DNA from: Martelella sp. HB161492
GTDB taxonomy: Bacteria > Pseudomonadota > Alphaproteobacteria > Rhizobiales > Rhizobiaceae
Assembly (NCBI RefSeq): GCF_013184775.1
Contig: NZ_JAATVV010000007.1
Location: forward strand, 248,001-312,000
Reading direction: 5' to 3'
Length of the DNA stretch: 64,000 nt
The position numbers and the translations under genes are program-made. How positions within the stretch are numbered: position 1 is the first letter of the stretch; every line of letters begins with the position of its first letter. The notes beneath the pieces are model-generated. The model did no database searches. It worked only from the letters and a program-made list of their open reading frames with translations, and had not been told where the DNA came from. Shown here one piece after another: positions 8,708 through 17,165 of the stretch.

Positions 8708-8896
8708 ATGAGAAAAGCCCTTGTTACCGCACTGCTCGTATTGCCGCTGGCGGCCGCCTGCACCACCACCGAGCGCAACACCTCCATTGGTGCCGCGACG
8801 GGCGCCGCCATCGGCGGCATTGCCACCAACAGCTGGGGTGGCGCTGCCATTGGCGGCCTGGCCGGCGGCGCGGTCGGTGCAGCCGTATCGCGCTGA
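8708..8896 (+). CDS. Small glycine-zipper lipoprotein
   Basis: A 62-aa precursor. Residues 1-17 are a signal peptide, and LAAAC is a good lipobox with Cys18 as the lipidated residue, giving a mature protein of about 45 residues. The mature part is nearly all Gly/Ala/Ile in a glycine-zipper pattern (GAATGAAIGGIA, then AAIGGLAGGAVGAA), as in small outer-membrane stress lipoproteins. An AAAGGA ribosome site precedes the ATG. A hairpin followed by a short T-rich tract at 8947-8986 ends the unit. No precise function is known. Confidence 0.8.
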   Translation: MRKALVTALLVLPLAAACTTTERNTSIGAATGAAIGGIATNSWGGAAIGGLAGGAVGAAVSR

Positions 8897-8946
8897 CACA
8901 GCCTGCCGCAACGCCACATGGCGGTTCTGCGGCATTGCGATTGCAA

Positions 8947-8986
8947 AGCGCCACCCAGTCCTTCGGGATTGCGTGGCGCTCTTTCG
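8947..8986 (+). terminator. Terminator hairpin after the small lipoprotein gene
   Basis: AGCGCCAC (8947-8954) pairs with GTGGCGCT (8973-8980), and an inner AGTCC/GGATT stem extends it. CTTTCGTTT follows. Confidence 0.6.
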
Positions 8987-9164
8987 TTTCAGCACTTTTT
9001 CACACGGTGCAACGGGCAAAATCGCGACGTTCAGGAAAGACAGCCCTGACATTTGCCCTTTACGCAGTCGCAACAAGACAAAGTGATTGTAACCGAGCCA
9101 TTTTTGCGGTTACATCATCGACGGGAAGAGGAATAAACGAATAAATCGCGGGGAGGAGGCAAAT

Positions 9165-9716
9165 ATGCCCGGAAGCGAAAGTAACACTGTCATCAAAAAA
9201 TACGCCAACCGCCGTTTGTACAATACCGGTACAAGCAGCTATGTGACGTTGGACGATCTGGCAACAATGGTGAAAAAAGGCGAGGATTTCACCGTTCGCG
9301 ATGCCAAGACCGGCGATGACATCACCCATATGGTACTCACCCAGATCATCTTCGACCAGGAATGCCGCTCGGGCCAGGCGCTTTTGCCGGTTTCCTTCCT
9401 GCGCGAGCTGATCAGCTATTATGGCGATCAGATGCAGGCAATGCTGCCGGGTTTTCTCGATCACGCCATGAAGGCTTTCAGTGAGCAGCAGCAGCATATG
9501 CGCGACCAGATGGACCGCGCTCTTTACGAAAATCCGCTGAAGCGCCATCTCTATCAGAATGACAGTGATGAGCGGCCGATCGGCCGGTATCAGCCGCTGG
9601 TGGCCAGCGCCCGTCATGAAACCGAGGACAATGGCGACACGGCCGAGAAAAGCCATGCGCTGGACGATCTGAAGAAACAGCTTCAGGTGCTCCAGGAGCG
9701 CCTCGAAAACATGTGA
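9165..9716 (+). CDS. phaR: Polyhydroxyalkanoate synthesis repressor PhaR
   Basis: A 183-aa PhaR (AniA) regulator. The N-terminal DNA-binding domain is distinctive (IKKYANRRLYNTGTSSYVTLDDL), followed by the PHB-accumulation domain (ILTQIIFDQE-like region and LPVSFLRELISYYGDQMQ) and a C-terminal coiled coil (DDLKKQLQVLQERLE). In rhizobia it represses phasin and PHB genes and senses PHB granules. AGGAGG lies 7 nt before the ATG. It is often near phaAB, but those genes are not adjacent here; rpmF follows in convergent orientation. Confidence 0.93.
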   Translation: MPGSESNTVIKKYANRRLYNTGTSSYVTLDDLATMVKKGEDFTVRDAKTGDDITHMVLTQIIFDQECRSGQALLPVSFLRELISYYGDQMQAMLPGFLDHAMKAFSEQQQHMRDQMDRALYENPLKRHLYQNDSDERPIGRYQPLVASARHETEDNGDTAEKSHALDDLKKQLQVLQERLENM

Positions 9717-9845
9717 CGGCCGAGCAATCCTCGGAACGCCCCTCTCCATCCCGCCACCGTTGCGACCCCGGACGGGCGGGATGGCCTTGGTCTATCTGCG
9801 GGCGGGCGGAAGCGGTATTTTCTGTAAAAATCATGACAGCAAAAG

Positions 9846-9875
9846 ACAGCGGCCCGGCTGATGCCGGACCGCTGT
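9846..9875. terminator. Probable bidirectional terminator between phaR and rpmF
   Basis: Stem ACAGCGG-CCGGC with GCCGG-CCGCTGT, flanked by an A-rich run on one side and TTT on the other, between two convergent genes. Confidence 0.55.
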
Positions 9876-9914
9876 TTCAGTGTCGCGATCTGAAAGCCCG
9901 AAGGCCCTTCAAGA

Positions 9915-10100
9915 TCAGGCGTTTTCCTTCGGTGCCAGAACCTGGCGGCCGCGATACATGCCGGTCTTGAGATCGATGTGATGCGGACGGCGAAGCTCGC
10001 CCGAATTCTTGTCCTCAACATAGGTCGGGGCGCTGAGAGCGTCGGCCGAACGGCGCATGCCGCGCTTGGACGGGGTCGTTTTTCTTTTCGGTACAGCCAT
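9915..10100 (-). CDS. rpmF: 50S ribosomal protein L32
   Basis: A 61-aa L32 with the family start [18 protein letters not shown] and the conserved [14 protein letters not shown] segment. The frame extends to 10169, but the invariant MAVPKRK fixes the start at 10100. The cysteines found in some L32 proteins are absent, so this is a zinc-free form. In many alphaproteobacteria rpmF is a stand-alone gene, as here. Confidence 0.97.
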   Translation of the reverse strand: MAVPKRKTTPSKRGMRRSADALSAPTYVEDKNSGELRRPHHIDLKTGMYRGRQVLAPKENA

Positions 10101-10261
10101 TGTACTACTCCACTTGCGGCAAGACATGGTCACCGTCGGAAACATCCAACCGCAAGATCCATCTCTCACAAACTTGAAAATTTGGCGCGCTTATACAGGG
10201 CCAGAAGGCTTTTGACCAGTCCTTTCGATGTTTTTTTGAAAGAACGGCCATGTGACGATCC

Positions 10262-10909
10262 TTATACCTCGTCTTCCGGCACAATCCAACTCTCCGCCAG
10301 CGCTCCGTCGCGCCAGCGCTGATAGGCCGGCAGCGAGCGCATCACCGACATATAGGCGAGCGTTGCTTCATCCGTGACCAGATCGAAGACCTCGAACCGG
10401 TTGACCACCGGGGCAAACATGGCGTCGGCGGCGGTAAATGTCGAAAACAGGAACGGCCCGCCCGACCGTTCGATCGCCTCGCGCCAGATCGTCTCGATCC
10501 GCGCCACATCCCGCTTCACCGCATCCGACACCGCGATCGCTTCCGGCTTGCGGCGGAAGCTCATCGGGCAGGCACCGCGCAGGGCCGTAAATCCGGCATG
10601 CATTTCCGCCGAGATCGCCCGGGCCAGGGCCCGTTCGGCGCGATCGTCCGGCCACAGGCCGGCCTCGGGGAAAAGCTCGGCCACATATTCAATGATCGCC
10701 AGTGATTCATGAATGACCAACGACCCGTGATGGAGAGCGGGAACGCGTCCGACCGGCGAAATTTCGAAGAAACGCGGATTTCCGGCGGGAAAGTCGAACG
10801 GGATCAGCCTTTCCTTGAAGGCGATGCCGGTCGCCTCCATGGCGATCCAGGGTCTCAGTGACCAGGAGGAATAGTTCTTATTGCCGATATAAAGGGTCAG
10901 ATCACTCAT
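10262..10909 (-). CDS. Glutathione S-transferase family protein
   Basis: A 215-aa GST. The N-terminal thioredoxin-like domain starts LTLYIGNKNYSSWSLRPW, with the SSWS segment where the catalytic Ser of zeta/beta-like GSTs lies. Then comes the cis-Pro region (VGRVPALHHGSLVIHESLAIIEYV) and an all-helical C-terminal domain. The substrate is unknown. ATG 10909 was chosen over the frame limit 10951 because AAGGA lies 9 nt upstream and the first beta strand begins there. It is about 95 bp from mtgA, which lies upstream on the same strand. Confidence 0.85.
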   Translation of the reverse strand: MSDLTLYIGNKNYSSWSLRPWIAMEATGIAFKERLIPFDFPAGNPRFFEISPVGRVPALHHGSLVIHESLAIIEYVAELFPEAGLWPDDRAERALARAISAEMHAGFTALRGACPMSFRRKPEAIAVSDAVKRDVARIETIWREAIERSGGPFLFSTFTAADAMFAPVVNRFEVFDLVTDEATLAYMSVMRSLPAYQRWRDGALAESWIVPEDEV

Positions 10910-11004
10910 TGGCCGTTGTCCTTTCAGTTCAAGCCCCCCGCGCAATATCAACCTTTGCGCGCATACATGGTTTTGCAGACGAACACAAATTGAATAAGGT
11001 GATT

Positions 11005-11700
11005 TCAGTCATAAAGGCAGCTGATATAGCTTCCGGACTTGCGCGCCAGCCGCTCTACCCGATTTGCAAGCGCATTCATGTGCGCAGAAGGAGCCGCAGC
11101 CTGGCGACCATCCGGATCCGGCAGCGAAACCGCCAGCAATGCGGCCTGCCGCCGCGACAGTTTCGCCGCCGGAATGCCGAACTGGTTCTGCGCCGCCGCC
11201 TCGATGCCGTAGACACCCGGCCCCCATTCGGCGATGTTGAGGTAGATTTCCATGAGCCGTTTCTTCGACCAGACCGCGTCGGCAGCCAGCGCCAGCGGCA
11301 GTTCCAGCCCCTTGCGCAAATAGGAACGGCCATTCCAGAGATAGAGATTCTTGACCGTCTGCATCGGAATGGTGCTGGCGCCACGCGTTTCCTCGCCGGC
11401 AAGCGCCTGATCGATGACGGCGCGATATTCGCGCCAGTCGACGCCGTGATGGTTACAGAACTGACCGTCCTCCGACATCATTACCGATTGCACCAGAACC
11501 GGTGCGATATCATCAAAGGCGACCCATTGCCGGTCATAGCCCTGAAATGTCGCCAGCCGCGCCAGCATCGGCGTCGATACCGGATGGACGAAGGAGGGCA
11601 GATAAAGCGGCAGCAGAACATAGGGCAGAAGCAGCAACAATATCAGCACCAGAACGAGGCGTCGCAGGAGACGCTGCGGCCGGCTCTTTCTTGAAGTCAT
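11005..11700 (-). CDS. mtgA: Monofunctional biosynthetic peptidoglycan transglycosylase
   Basis: A 231-aa family 51 glycosyltransferase that polymerises lipid II into glycan strands at the inner membrane. A single N-terminal membrane anchor lies at about residues 13-33 ([20 protein letters not shown]). Catalytic motifs follow: [13 protein letters not shown] (the Glu is catalytic), [15 protein letters not shown] and [15 protein letters not shown]. No transpeptidase domain follows, which separates it from class A PBPs. The start was set at ATG 11700 with GAGGAAA upstream; ATG 11736 is possible. It is divergent from ispA. Confidence 0.92.
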   Translation of the reverse strand: MTSRKSRPQRLLRRLVLVLILLLLLPYVLLPLYLPSFVHPVSTPMLARLATFQGYDRQWVAFDDIAPVLVQSVMMSEDGQFCNHHGVDWREYRAVIDQALAGEETRGASTIPMQTVKNLYLWNGRSYLRKGLELPLALAADAVWSKKRLMEIYLNIAEWGPGVYGIEAAAQNQFGIPAAKLSRRQAALLAVSLPDPDGRQAAAPSAHMNALANRVERLARKSGSYISCLYD

Positions 11701-11871
11701 GGTCGGTTGCGTTTCCTCTGCCTGAGACCCGGCCATCGCCGCAGCTTGTACCTGAAAGTTCCGACCTTCTGTTTAGCCCGAAATACCATCCGTTAAAAGC
11801 TTCATGCGGCAATTCTTCAGCTTGCGGCAAATCCTGTTGAATATGACGGTCCGCCATGCCAAGAGACGGAC

Positions 11872-12789
11872 ATGACAAAGCCCGCCCACGACTTCTTTTC
11901 TGCCCGTCTGTCTGAGGCCCGCATGGCCGTTGAGGAAAGCCTTGACGCATTGCTGTGCGCCGCGCCCGCCGAAGGCGAGACCGCGCGGCCGGCCGGCCTG
12001 CTTGCGGCCATGCGCCATGGCGTGCTGAATGGCGGCAAGCGCTTTCGCCCGTTCCTCGTGATCGAAACGACGCGTCTTTGCGGCGGCGACCCGAAAGCTG
12101 CCATCCGGATTGCCTCAGCCCTTGAATGCATTCACTGCTATTCACTGATCCATGACGATCTGCCGGCCATGGACGATGATGACCTCAGGCGCGGACGGCC
12201 GACCGTTCACAAGGCCTTTGACGAGGCAACCGCCATCCTGGCCGGCGACAGCCTTCTGACACTCGCCTTCGATATCGTCGCCGATGATGCGACGCCGCTT
12301 GGCGCGCAGACGCGCCTGGCGCTGGTGAAGGCGCTTGCCCAGGCCGCCGGTCTTGGCGGCATGGCTGGCGGTCAGGCGCTGGATCTCGCCGCCGAGACAG
12401 AAAGGCCCGATGAGACCGGGATCATCACGCTTCAGGCGATGAAGACCGGCGCACTGATCCGCTTTGCTGCGGAAGCGGGCGCCATCATCTCCGGAGCGGA
12501 TGCATCAACCCGTGCCGCCCTAGCCCGCTACGGCGCAGTGATCGGCCTTGCCTTCCAGCTCGCCGATGATCTGCTGGACCTCACGGCGGATGCCAAGACC
12601 ATGGGCAAGGCAACCCAGAAGGACGCGGCCCATGGCAAGGGCACGCTGGTGTCGCTGCATGGACAGAACTGGGCCGCCGCGCGCCTCAGCCAGCTGATTG
12701 AGGAAGCCGAAACGCTGCTTGCCCCCTTTGGCGCCGATGCCGAATGCCTGATCGAGGCTGCCCGCTTCGTTGCCAATCGCAGGAGCTGA
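11872..12789 (+). CDS. ispA: Farnesyl diphosphate synthase (polyprenyl synthetase)
   Basis: A 305-aa trans-prenyltransferase that condenses IPP with DMAPP/GPP, probably to FPP. The first aspartate-rich motif is HDDLPAMDDDDLRRG, preceded by GGKRFRPFLV, and the second is AFQLADDLLD. Length and the residues before the first motif (CIHCYSLIHDD) fit a short-chain, IspA-type enzyme. It is not paired with xseB or dxs here. Instead a glycerophosphodiesterase-like gene starts 4 bp after its stop, so the two are likely co-transcribed. Confidence 0.92.
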   Translation: MTKPAHDFFSARLSEARMAVEESLDALLCAAPAEGETARPAGLLAAMRHGVLNGGKRFRPFLVIETTRLCGGDPKAAIRIASALECIHCYSLIHDDLPAMDDDDLRRGRPTVHKAFDEATAILAGDSLLTLAFDIVADDATPLGAQTRLALVKALAQAAGLGGMAGGQALDLAAETERPDETGIITLQAMKTGALIRFAAEAGAIISGADASTRAALARYGAVIGLAFQLADDLLDLTADAKTMGKATQKDAAHGKGTLVSLHGQNWAAARLSQLIEEAETLLAPFGADAECLIEAARFVANRRS

Positions 12790-12793
12790 TCCG

Positions 12794-13627
12794 ATGCCCC
12801 TCCCCGTTGCCCTTCAGACCGATGGACATGTAACCCTGCTCAAATGGCATCGTGGACGGCGCAACCTCGCCGATACGCCCTTTTCCGGCAGCCGCATTCT
12901 TGAAGGCATGGCGGCGGGTGCAAGCGTCGAGATTGACCTGCAGATCCATGGCGAGGGCGGCATGGTCGTCCTCCATGATCCACGGCTTGAACAATCGACC
13001 ACTGGCCTCGGGCCGGTCGCGCGCACGCCTGCCTCAGGCTTTGCCGGTATCAACCTCAGAGACAATGACGGCGCCGACAGCGGCGAGCCGGTGATGCTTC
13101 TCGACCGGCTGACCCGGTTGATCGCAAGCCGCCCCATCGGCAGGACCGCGCTGCTGCAGCTCGATTTCAAGGACCGGCTCAGCGATTTTCACGACAATAC
13201 GCTCGATGCCTTCATCAAGGCCGTCAGCCCCGTTGCCGGCCACATGATCCTCTCGGGCGGGGATGCTGAGGCCGTCAAAGCGCTTTCCGCCGGCATTGCC
13301 GACCTCGCCATCGGCTATGATCCCTGCCTCTATGGCGCCATGGAGCGGGTGCTCGAAAGCGGCGATTTTGCAGGCTTTGTCGAGAATGCGCTGAAAACCG
13401 CCCCCTGGGCCAGCATGATCTACCTTCATGTCGACCTGATCCTCGCCGCCGACCGCGCCGGCTTTGACATGATCGCGGCCTTCCATGCCGCAGACAAGAC
13501 CGTCGATGCCTGGACCATCCACGCGATCGACGGGACTACACGCCCGAAAATCGCCCGTCTTCTCGAACTGAAGGCAGATCAGATCACCACCGACGATGCC
13601 GACAGGCTGTTCGAGGTCTTTGGCTGA
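12794..13627 (+). CDS. Glycerophosphodiester phosphodiesterase family protein
   Basis: A 277-aa GDPD-fold protein that would hydrolyse glycerophosphodiesters to glycerol-3-phosphate and an alcohol. The catalytic HRG is in LKWHRGRRNL, the metal-binding pair is in ASVEIDLQIH, and VVLHDPRLEQSTTG supplies the second histidine. The usual ENT after HRG is replaced, so it belongs to a divergent branch. AGGAG inside the end of ispA lies 8 nt before the ATG. It ends 6 bp from the convergent Excalibur gene. I saw no signal peptide, so it is probably cytoplasmic. Confidence 0.75.
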   Translation: MPLPVALQTDGHVTLLKWHRGRRNLADTPFSGSRILEGMAAGASVEIDLQIHGEGGMVVLHDPRLEQSTTGLGPVARTPASGFAGINLRDNDGADSGEPVMLLDRLTRLIASRPIGRTALLQLDFKDRLSDFHDNTLDAFIKAVSPVAGHMILSGGDAEAVKALSAGIADLAIGYDPCLYGAMERVLESGDFAGFVENALKTAPWASMIYLHVDLILAADRAGFDMIAAFHAADKTVDAWTIHAIDGTTRPKIARLLELKADQITTDDADRLFEVFG

Positions 13628-13633
13628 CAGATC

Positions 13634-13906
13634 TCAACAGCCGATCTGGCTGCGGATGCGCCGGACTTCGGACAGCGAGGAACAGACATTCTCGCACGGT
13701 ATGCCGTCACCATCGCCATCACCGCGACTGTAGCCGCCGCACCAGTGGCGGACAGCATCGGCGCAGTTTGTCGCCATCTTGCAGGACCAGCCCGCGGCCG
13801 GGTGAACGAGATCATTCGGGATCGGCGTCATAAGGGCCGGTTCCGCCGAAGGGCTGACTGGCAATAACAGGCTCAACACGAAAGCAAGCGGAATGAAACG
13901 GGTCAT
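13634..13906 (-). CDS. Secreted Excalibur-domain protein
   Basis: A 90-aa protein with a signal peptide (MTRFIPLAFVLSLLLPVSPSA) and a C-terminal Excalibur calcium-binding domain. The domain shows CADAVRHWCGGYSRGDGDGDG followed by IPCENVC, the DxDxDGxxCE loop with paired cysteines. Excalibur domains are found on secreted nucleases and cell-surface proteins, but there is no nuclease domain here. Function unknown. The frame extends to 14044; ATG 13906 starts the signal peptide. Confidence 0.82.
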   Translation of the reverse strand: MTRFIPLAFVLSLLLPVSPSAEPALMTPIPNDLVHPAAGWSCKMATNCADAVRHWCGGYSRGDGDGDGIPCENVCSSLSEVRRIRSQIGC

Positions 13907-13930
13907 GGGCAGCAGGCTAGCGCATCGGCT

Positions 13931-14020
13931 CGAAAATCGGAATCGATTTCCGAAAAGAACGATGCGTAGATTCAAGACGATAGAGCGTCCTGGTGCGTCC
14001 AAAAGGACGCACGGCGCTCT
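13931..14020. repeat. Rhizobial-style intergenic palindromic element
   Basis: Two hairpins lie in tandem: CGGAA-TCGAT-TTCCG (13938-13952), and GTGCGTCC-AAAA-GGACGCAC (13993-14012) enclosed by AGAGCG/CGCTCT (13982-13987 and 14015-14020). The text resembles the short dispersed palindromic elements frequent between rhizobial genes as I remember them. The second hairpin recurs at 59895-59915. Confidence 0.55.
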
Positions 14021-14106
14021 GGCGCATCGGCAAAGCCGCGCCAATGCCCTTTCACAGGTCGATTACCGTTCATCGGCCCCTGGCTGCCCCGCCAGCCGGA
14101 CAGACC

Positions 14107-15129
14107 TCAGGTCCGCCCCGGCAGAACCCGGTTTGGCGGGCGGTGGCCGTCATAATAGGCACGAATATTGATGATCACCCGGTCACCCATATCGATGCGG
14201 CTTTCAATCGTCGCCGAGCCCAGATGCGGCAGCAGCACCACTTTGCCGGCCTTCGCCAGCGCGATCAGCCGCGGATTGATCGCCGGTTCGTTCTCGAACA
14301 CATCGAGTCCCGCACCGGCAATCTTGCCCTCCTCGATGAAGCGGATCAGCGCATCCTCGTCGATGACATCACCGCGCGCGGTGTTGACCACATAGGCTTC
14401 GGGTTTCAGCAGTGCCAGCCGCCTTGCGGACAAAAGATGAAAGGTCGCCGGCGTTGCCGGGCAATTGACCGAGACGATATCGACGCGGGCCAGCATCTGG
14501 TCGAGACTGTCCCAATAGGTCGCTTCCAGTTCGGCCTCGGTTGCCGGATTGATGCGGCCGCGATTGGAGTAATGCACCGAAAGCCCGAAAGCACGTGCGC
14601 GCCGTGCCACGGCCGTACCAATGCGCCCCATGCCGACAATGCCGATCCGCTTGCCCCAGATCCGCCGGCCGAGCATCCAGGTCGGCGACCAGCCGGGCCA
14701 GTCACCGGGATTGCCATTGGCGATCAGGCTTGCGCCCTCCGCCAGCCGGCGCGGCACGGACAGGATCAGCGCCATGGTCATATCGGCGGTATCTTCCGTC
14801 AGCACATTCGGCGTGTTGGTGACGGTGATGCCCTTTCGGGCGGCGGCATCGACATTGATATGATCGAAGCCATTGGAAAAGCTCGCAATCAGCTTCAGCT
14901 GCGGCCCCGCCTCGGCAATCAGCGCCTCGTCGATCCGGTCCGTCACCGTCGGCACGAGCACATCGTAACGCTTCACGGCGGCCACCAGCTCTTCATGGGG
15001 CACCGGCTTGTCCGTTTCGTTGAGCGTCGTGTCGAACAATTCGCGCATTCTCGCTTCCACCGCATCGGGCAGCTTGCGCGTGACAAAGACAGTCGGCTTC
15101 TTGCGGTTGGTCATGGCGTCACGTGTCAT
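14107..15129 (-). CDS. D-2-hydroxyacid dehydrogenase, glyoxylate/hydroxypyruvate reductase-like
   Basis: A 340-aa NAD(P)-dependent D-isomer-specific dehydrogenase. The Rossmann motif is GKRIGIVGMGRIGTAVARRA. Substrate-domain residues include NTPNVLTEDTADM, catalytic Arg in VNTARGDVIDE, Glu in VFENEPAINP and His in LLPHLGSAT. The overall sequence resembles rhizobial glyoxylate reductase and glycerate dehydrogenase, reducing glyoxylate or hydroxypyruvate. Starts at 15147, 15129 and 15114 are all possible, and none has a strong ribosome site; homologues begin near 15114. Confidence 0.88.
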   Translation of the reverse strand: MTRDAMTNRKKPTVFVTRKLPDAVEARMRELFDTTLNETDKPVPHEELVAAVKRYDVLVPTVTDRIDEALIAEAGPQLKLIASFSNGFDHINVDAAARKGITVTNTPNVLTEDTADMTMALILSVPRRLAEGASLIANGNPGDWPGWSPTWMLGRRIWGKRIGIVGMGRIGTAVARRARAFGLSVHYSNRGRINPATEAELEATYWDSLDQMLARVDIVSVNCPATPATFHLLSARRLALLKPEAYVVNTARGDVIDEDALIRFIEEGKIAGAGLDVFENEPAINPRLIALAKAGKVVLLPHLGSATIESRIDMGDRVIINIRAYYDGHRPPNRVLPGRT

Positions 15130-15272
15130 TAACAGCTCGTTAAACATGTCGGGCGATAATGCACCCGTTCAGATTTATTTTCCACTTGCGGACCGCAGCG
15201 GCCGGTCCTGTCTGGGACGGCGCTTCTTCGACCGGATGCAAAATAACAGGAAGGATGGCTTCGGGCTGAGAC

Positions 15273-15812
15273 ATGAAAGCGATATCCCGTCTCATTTCCG
15301 CGCTTTTGTGCGCCCTCATCCTTGCTGCAGCGCTGACCTCGGCTCAGGCCCAGACGAGCCAAAGACGCGGCGCCTCCGGTGAACCCCTGCCGCGCTTTGC
15401 CGTGCTCAAGCCGGATCGCGCGCGCATGCGCGTCGGCCCCGGTTTCAACTATGCCACCAAGTGGATCTACACCAGACCCGGCCTTCCCGTTGAGATCATT
15501 GAGGAATATTCCACCTGGCGGCAGATCCGCGATGCCGATGGGACCGAAGGCTGGATGCATGTCTCGGTTCTCTCCTCCAAGCGCAATGCCATGGTTGCCC
15601 CCTGGCTGCGCGGCAGCGCCGACAAGCAGTTTCTCGACGTGAAAGCCAGCGATAACGACAATGCCCGCAATGTCGCCTCGCTCGAGGCCGGCGTGATTGT
15701 CAGCCTGAAAAGCTGCGACGGAAAATGGTGCGAGCTCGAAAAGCAGGGGGTCAAGGGCTTCATGCACCAGAATGACCTCTGGGGCGCCTATCCGGGCGAA
15801 GTCTTCCACTGA
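15273..15812 (+). CDS. Secreted SH3-domain protein
   Basis: A 179-aa exported protein. Residues 1-26 form a signal peptide ending in AQA. Two bacterial SH3 repeats follow: the first at about 40-100 (LKPDRARMRVGPGFNYATKWIY, then WRQIRDADGTEGWMHVS), the second at about 115-170 (CDGKWCELEKQGVKGFMHQ). Such SH3b domains are thought to bind the cell wall. The gene is widespread in Rhizobiales without a defined role. A terminator overlaps the 3' end of convergent ubiG. Confidence 0.82.
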   Translation: MKAISRLISALLCALILAAALTSAQAQTSQRRGASGEPLPRFAVLKPDRARMRVGPGFNYATKWIYTRPGLPVEIIEEYSTWRQIRDADGTEGWMHVSVLSSKRNAMVAPWLRGSADKQFLDVKASDNDNARNVASLEAGVIVSLKSCDGKWCELEKQGVKGFMHQNDLWGAYPGEVFH

Positions 15813-15822
15813 GCCCCCTTTG

Positions 15823-15846
15823 GCCCGCCTTAGACGGCGGGCTTTT
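15823..15846 (+). terminator. Terminator of the SH3-protein gene
   Basis: GCCCGCC (15823-15829), loop of 6, GGCGGGC (15836-15842), TTTT. It overlaps the stop codon of convergent ubiG. Confidence 0.8.
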
Positions 15847-16579
15847 CTGCAAGAATCATATAATTGACATCCGTATCGCGCGAGCGGTTCCAGCTATTGG
15901 TCGCCAGGTTGAAGAAGACACCCTGACGCTCGACAATAGAAAGACCCGCTGCCGTGAGCGGCGTTTCGATCTCTTCGGGGCGAACCAGCTTTTCATATTG
16001 ATGCGTGCCTGGCGGCAGCCAGCGCAGCACCCGCTCGGCCGCGAAAATGGCGAGCGCCGCCGCCTTCAGCGTGCGGTTGATCGTGGCGACGAACATCATG
16101 CCGCCAGGCCTGACCAGTGCGGCAGAGGTGGTGAGGAAAAAATCGACATCAGCGACATGTTCCACCACTTCCATGTTGAGGACGATGTCGAATTGCTCGC
16201 CCGCTTCCGCCAGCGCCTCGGCGGTGGTGGCGCGGTAGTCGATATCGATCCCGGTCTCGCGGGCATGGGTTGAAGCGATGCCGATATTCTTTTCCGACGG
16301 ATCAATGCCGGTCACGCTGGCACCCATCCTCGCCAGCGGTTCGGACAACAGCCCGCCGCCGCAGCCGATATCGAGAATGCGCAAGCCGGCAAGCGGCCGC
16401 GCCGATTTCTCGTCGAGGCCGAAATGCCCGCAGACCTTTTCGCGGATATAGCCGATGCGCACCGGGTTGAACTTGTGCAGCGGCTTGAACTTGCCATGCG
16501 GATCCCACCACTCGGCGGCGATCTTCGAAAACCATTCGACCTGGGATTCGTCGATTGTCGTCCTAGCCGCTTCGCTCAT
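15830..16579 (-). CDS. ubiG: Ubiquinone biosynthesis O-methyltransferase
   Basis: A 249-aa SAM-dependent O-methyltransferase catalysing both O-methylations of ubiquinone synthesis. The start [17 protein letters not shown] and [19 protein letters not shown] are characteristic of UbiG. The SAM-binding loop is [18 protein letters not shown], followed by [10 protein letters not shown]. The frame runs far upstream to 16819, but GGAGA lies 8 nt before ATG 16579 and homologues start here. It sits next to a rhodanese gene 74 bp upstream on the same strand. Confidence 0.94.
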   Translation of the reverse strand: MSEAARTTIDESQVEWFSKIAAEWWDPHGKFKPLHKFNPVRIGYIREKVCGHFGLDEKSARPLAGLRILDIGCGGGLLSEPLARMGASVTGIDPSEKNIGIASTHARETGIDIDYRATTAEALAEAGEQFDIVLNMEVVEHVADVDFFLTTSAALVRPGGMMFVATINRTLKAAALAIFAAERVLRWLPPGTHQYEKLVRPEEIETPLTAAGLSIVERQGVFFNLATNSWNRSRDTDVNYMILAEKPAV

Positions 16580-16653
16580 CGGAACTGTCTCCATTGCTGC
16601 TTCGACCTCAGATATAGAAGCCGGGATCGCGCGCGGCAAGGCGAAGCTTGTCT

Positions 16654-17031
16654 TTAAGGCACCATCCGTTTTGGCGCCCCGGTTGCCATATCGGTGGCGA
16701 TATAGGGCAGTGCGGCTGCCTTCCAGGCGCCGAAGCCGCCCTCCATATGCGCAATACGGCCAAAGCCAGCGCCAAGGCACATATCGGCAACCCGGCCCGA
16801 ACGGATGCCGGAGCCGCAATGCAGCACGATCCGCTTGCCATCCTGGGTCGGGAAATTTTTCGGATCGGTAAAGGCCATCGGCGACAGCAGCGAGCCCTCG
16901 ATATGCTCAAAGGCATATTCAGCCGGCGTGCGCACATCGATCAGGACAATCTCGCCGGCATTGAGCGCCGCCGCCACCTCTTCCGGTGTCCAGGTCTCGA
17001 CAATTCCGTTATTCAGCTCTTCACTCTTCAT
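16654..17031 (-). CDS. Rhodanese-like domain protein
   Basis: A 125-aa single rhodanese domain. The active-site loop is [11 protein letters not shown] with Cys72 as the sulfur carrier, preceded by the CDC25-like strand ([18 protein letters not shown]). It could be a sulfurtransferase or a phosphatase-like binding domain; the six-residue loop after Cys fits sulfurtransferases. There is no signal peptide, so it is cytoplasmic. GGAGAGAAG precedes ATG 17031. Confidence 0.86.
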   Translation of the reverse strand: MKSEELNNGIVETWTPEEVAAALNAGEIVLIDVRTPAEYAFEHIEGSLLSPMAFTDPKNFPTQDGKRIVLHCGSGIRSGRVADMCLGAGFGRIAHMEGGFGAWKAAALPYIATDMATGAPKRMVP

Positions 17032-17113
17032 GGGCTTCTCTCCGCGCTTTCTCAATGGCCGGAGATTAACCGATATTTCTATGCATAACTACGAATAATC
17101 GTATATTAATGAC

Positions 17114-17142
17114 AAAAAAGACCCGCCGCAAACGGGCGGGTC
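17114..17142 (-). terminator. Terminator of the infC-pheT operon
   Basis: GACCCGCC (17120-17127) pairs with GGCGGGTC (17135-17142), followed on the minus strand by six T. It lies 24 bp after the pheT stop. Confidence 0.85.
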
Positions 17143-17165
17143 AGGGAATATCAGGCCCGAAGCGC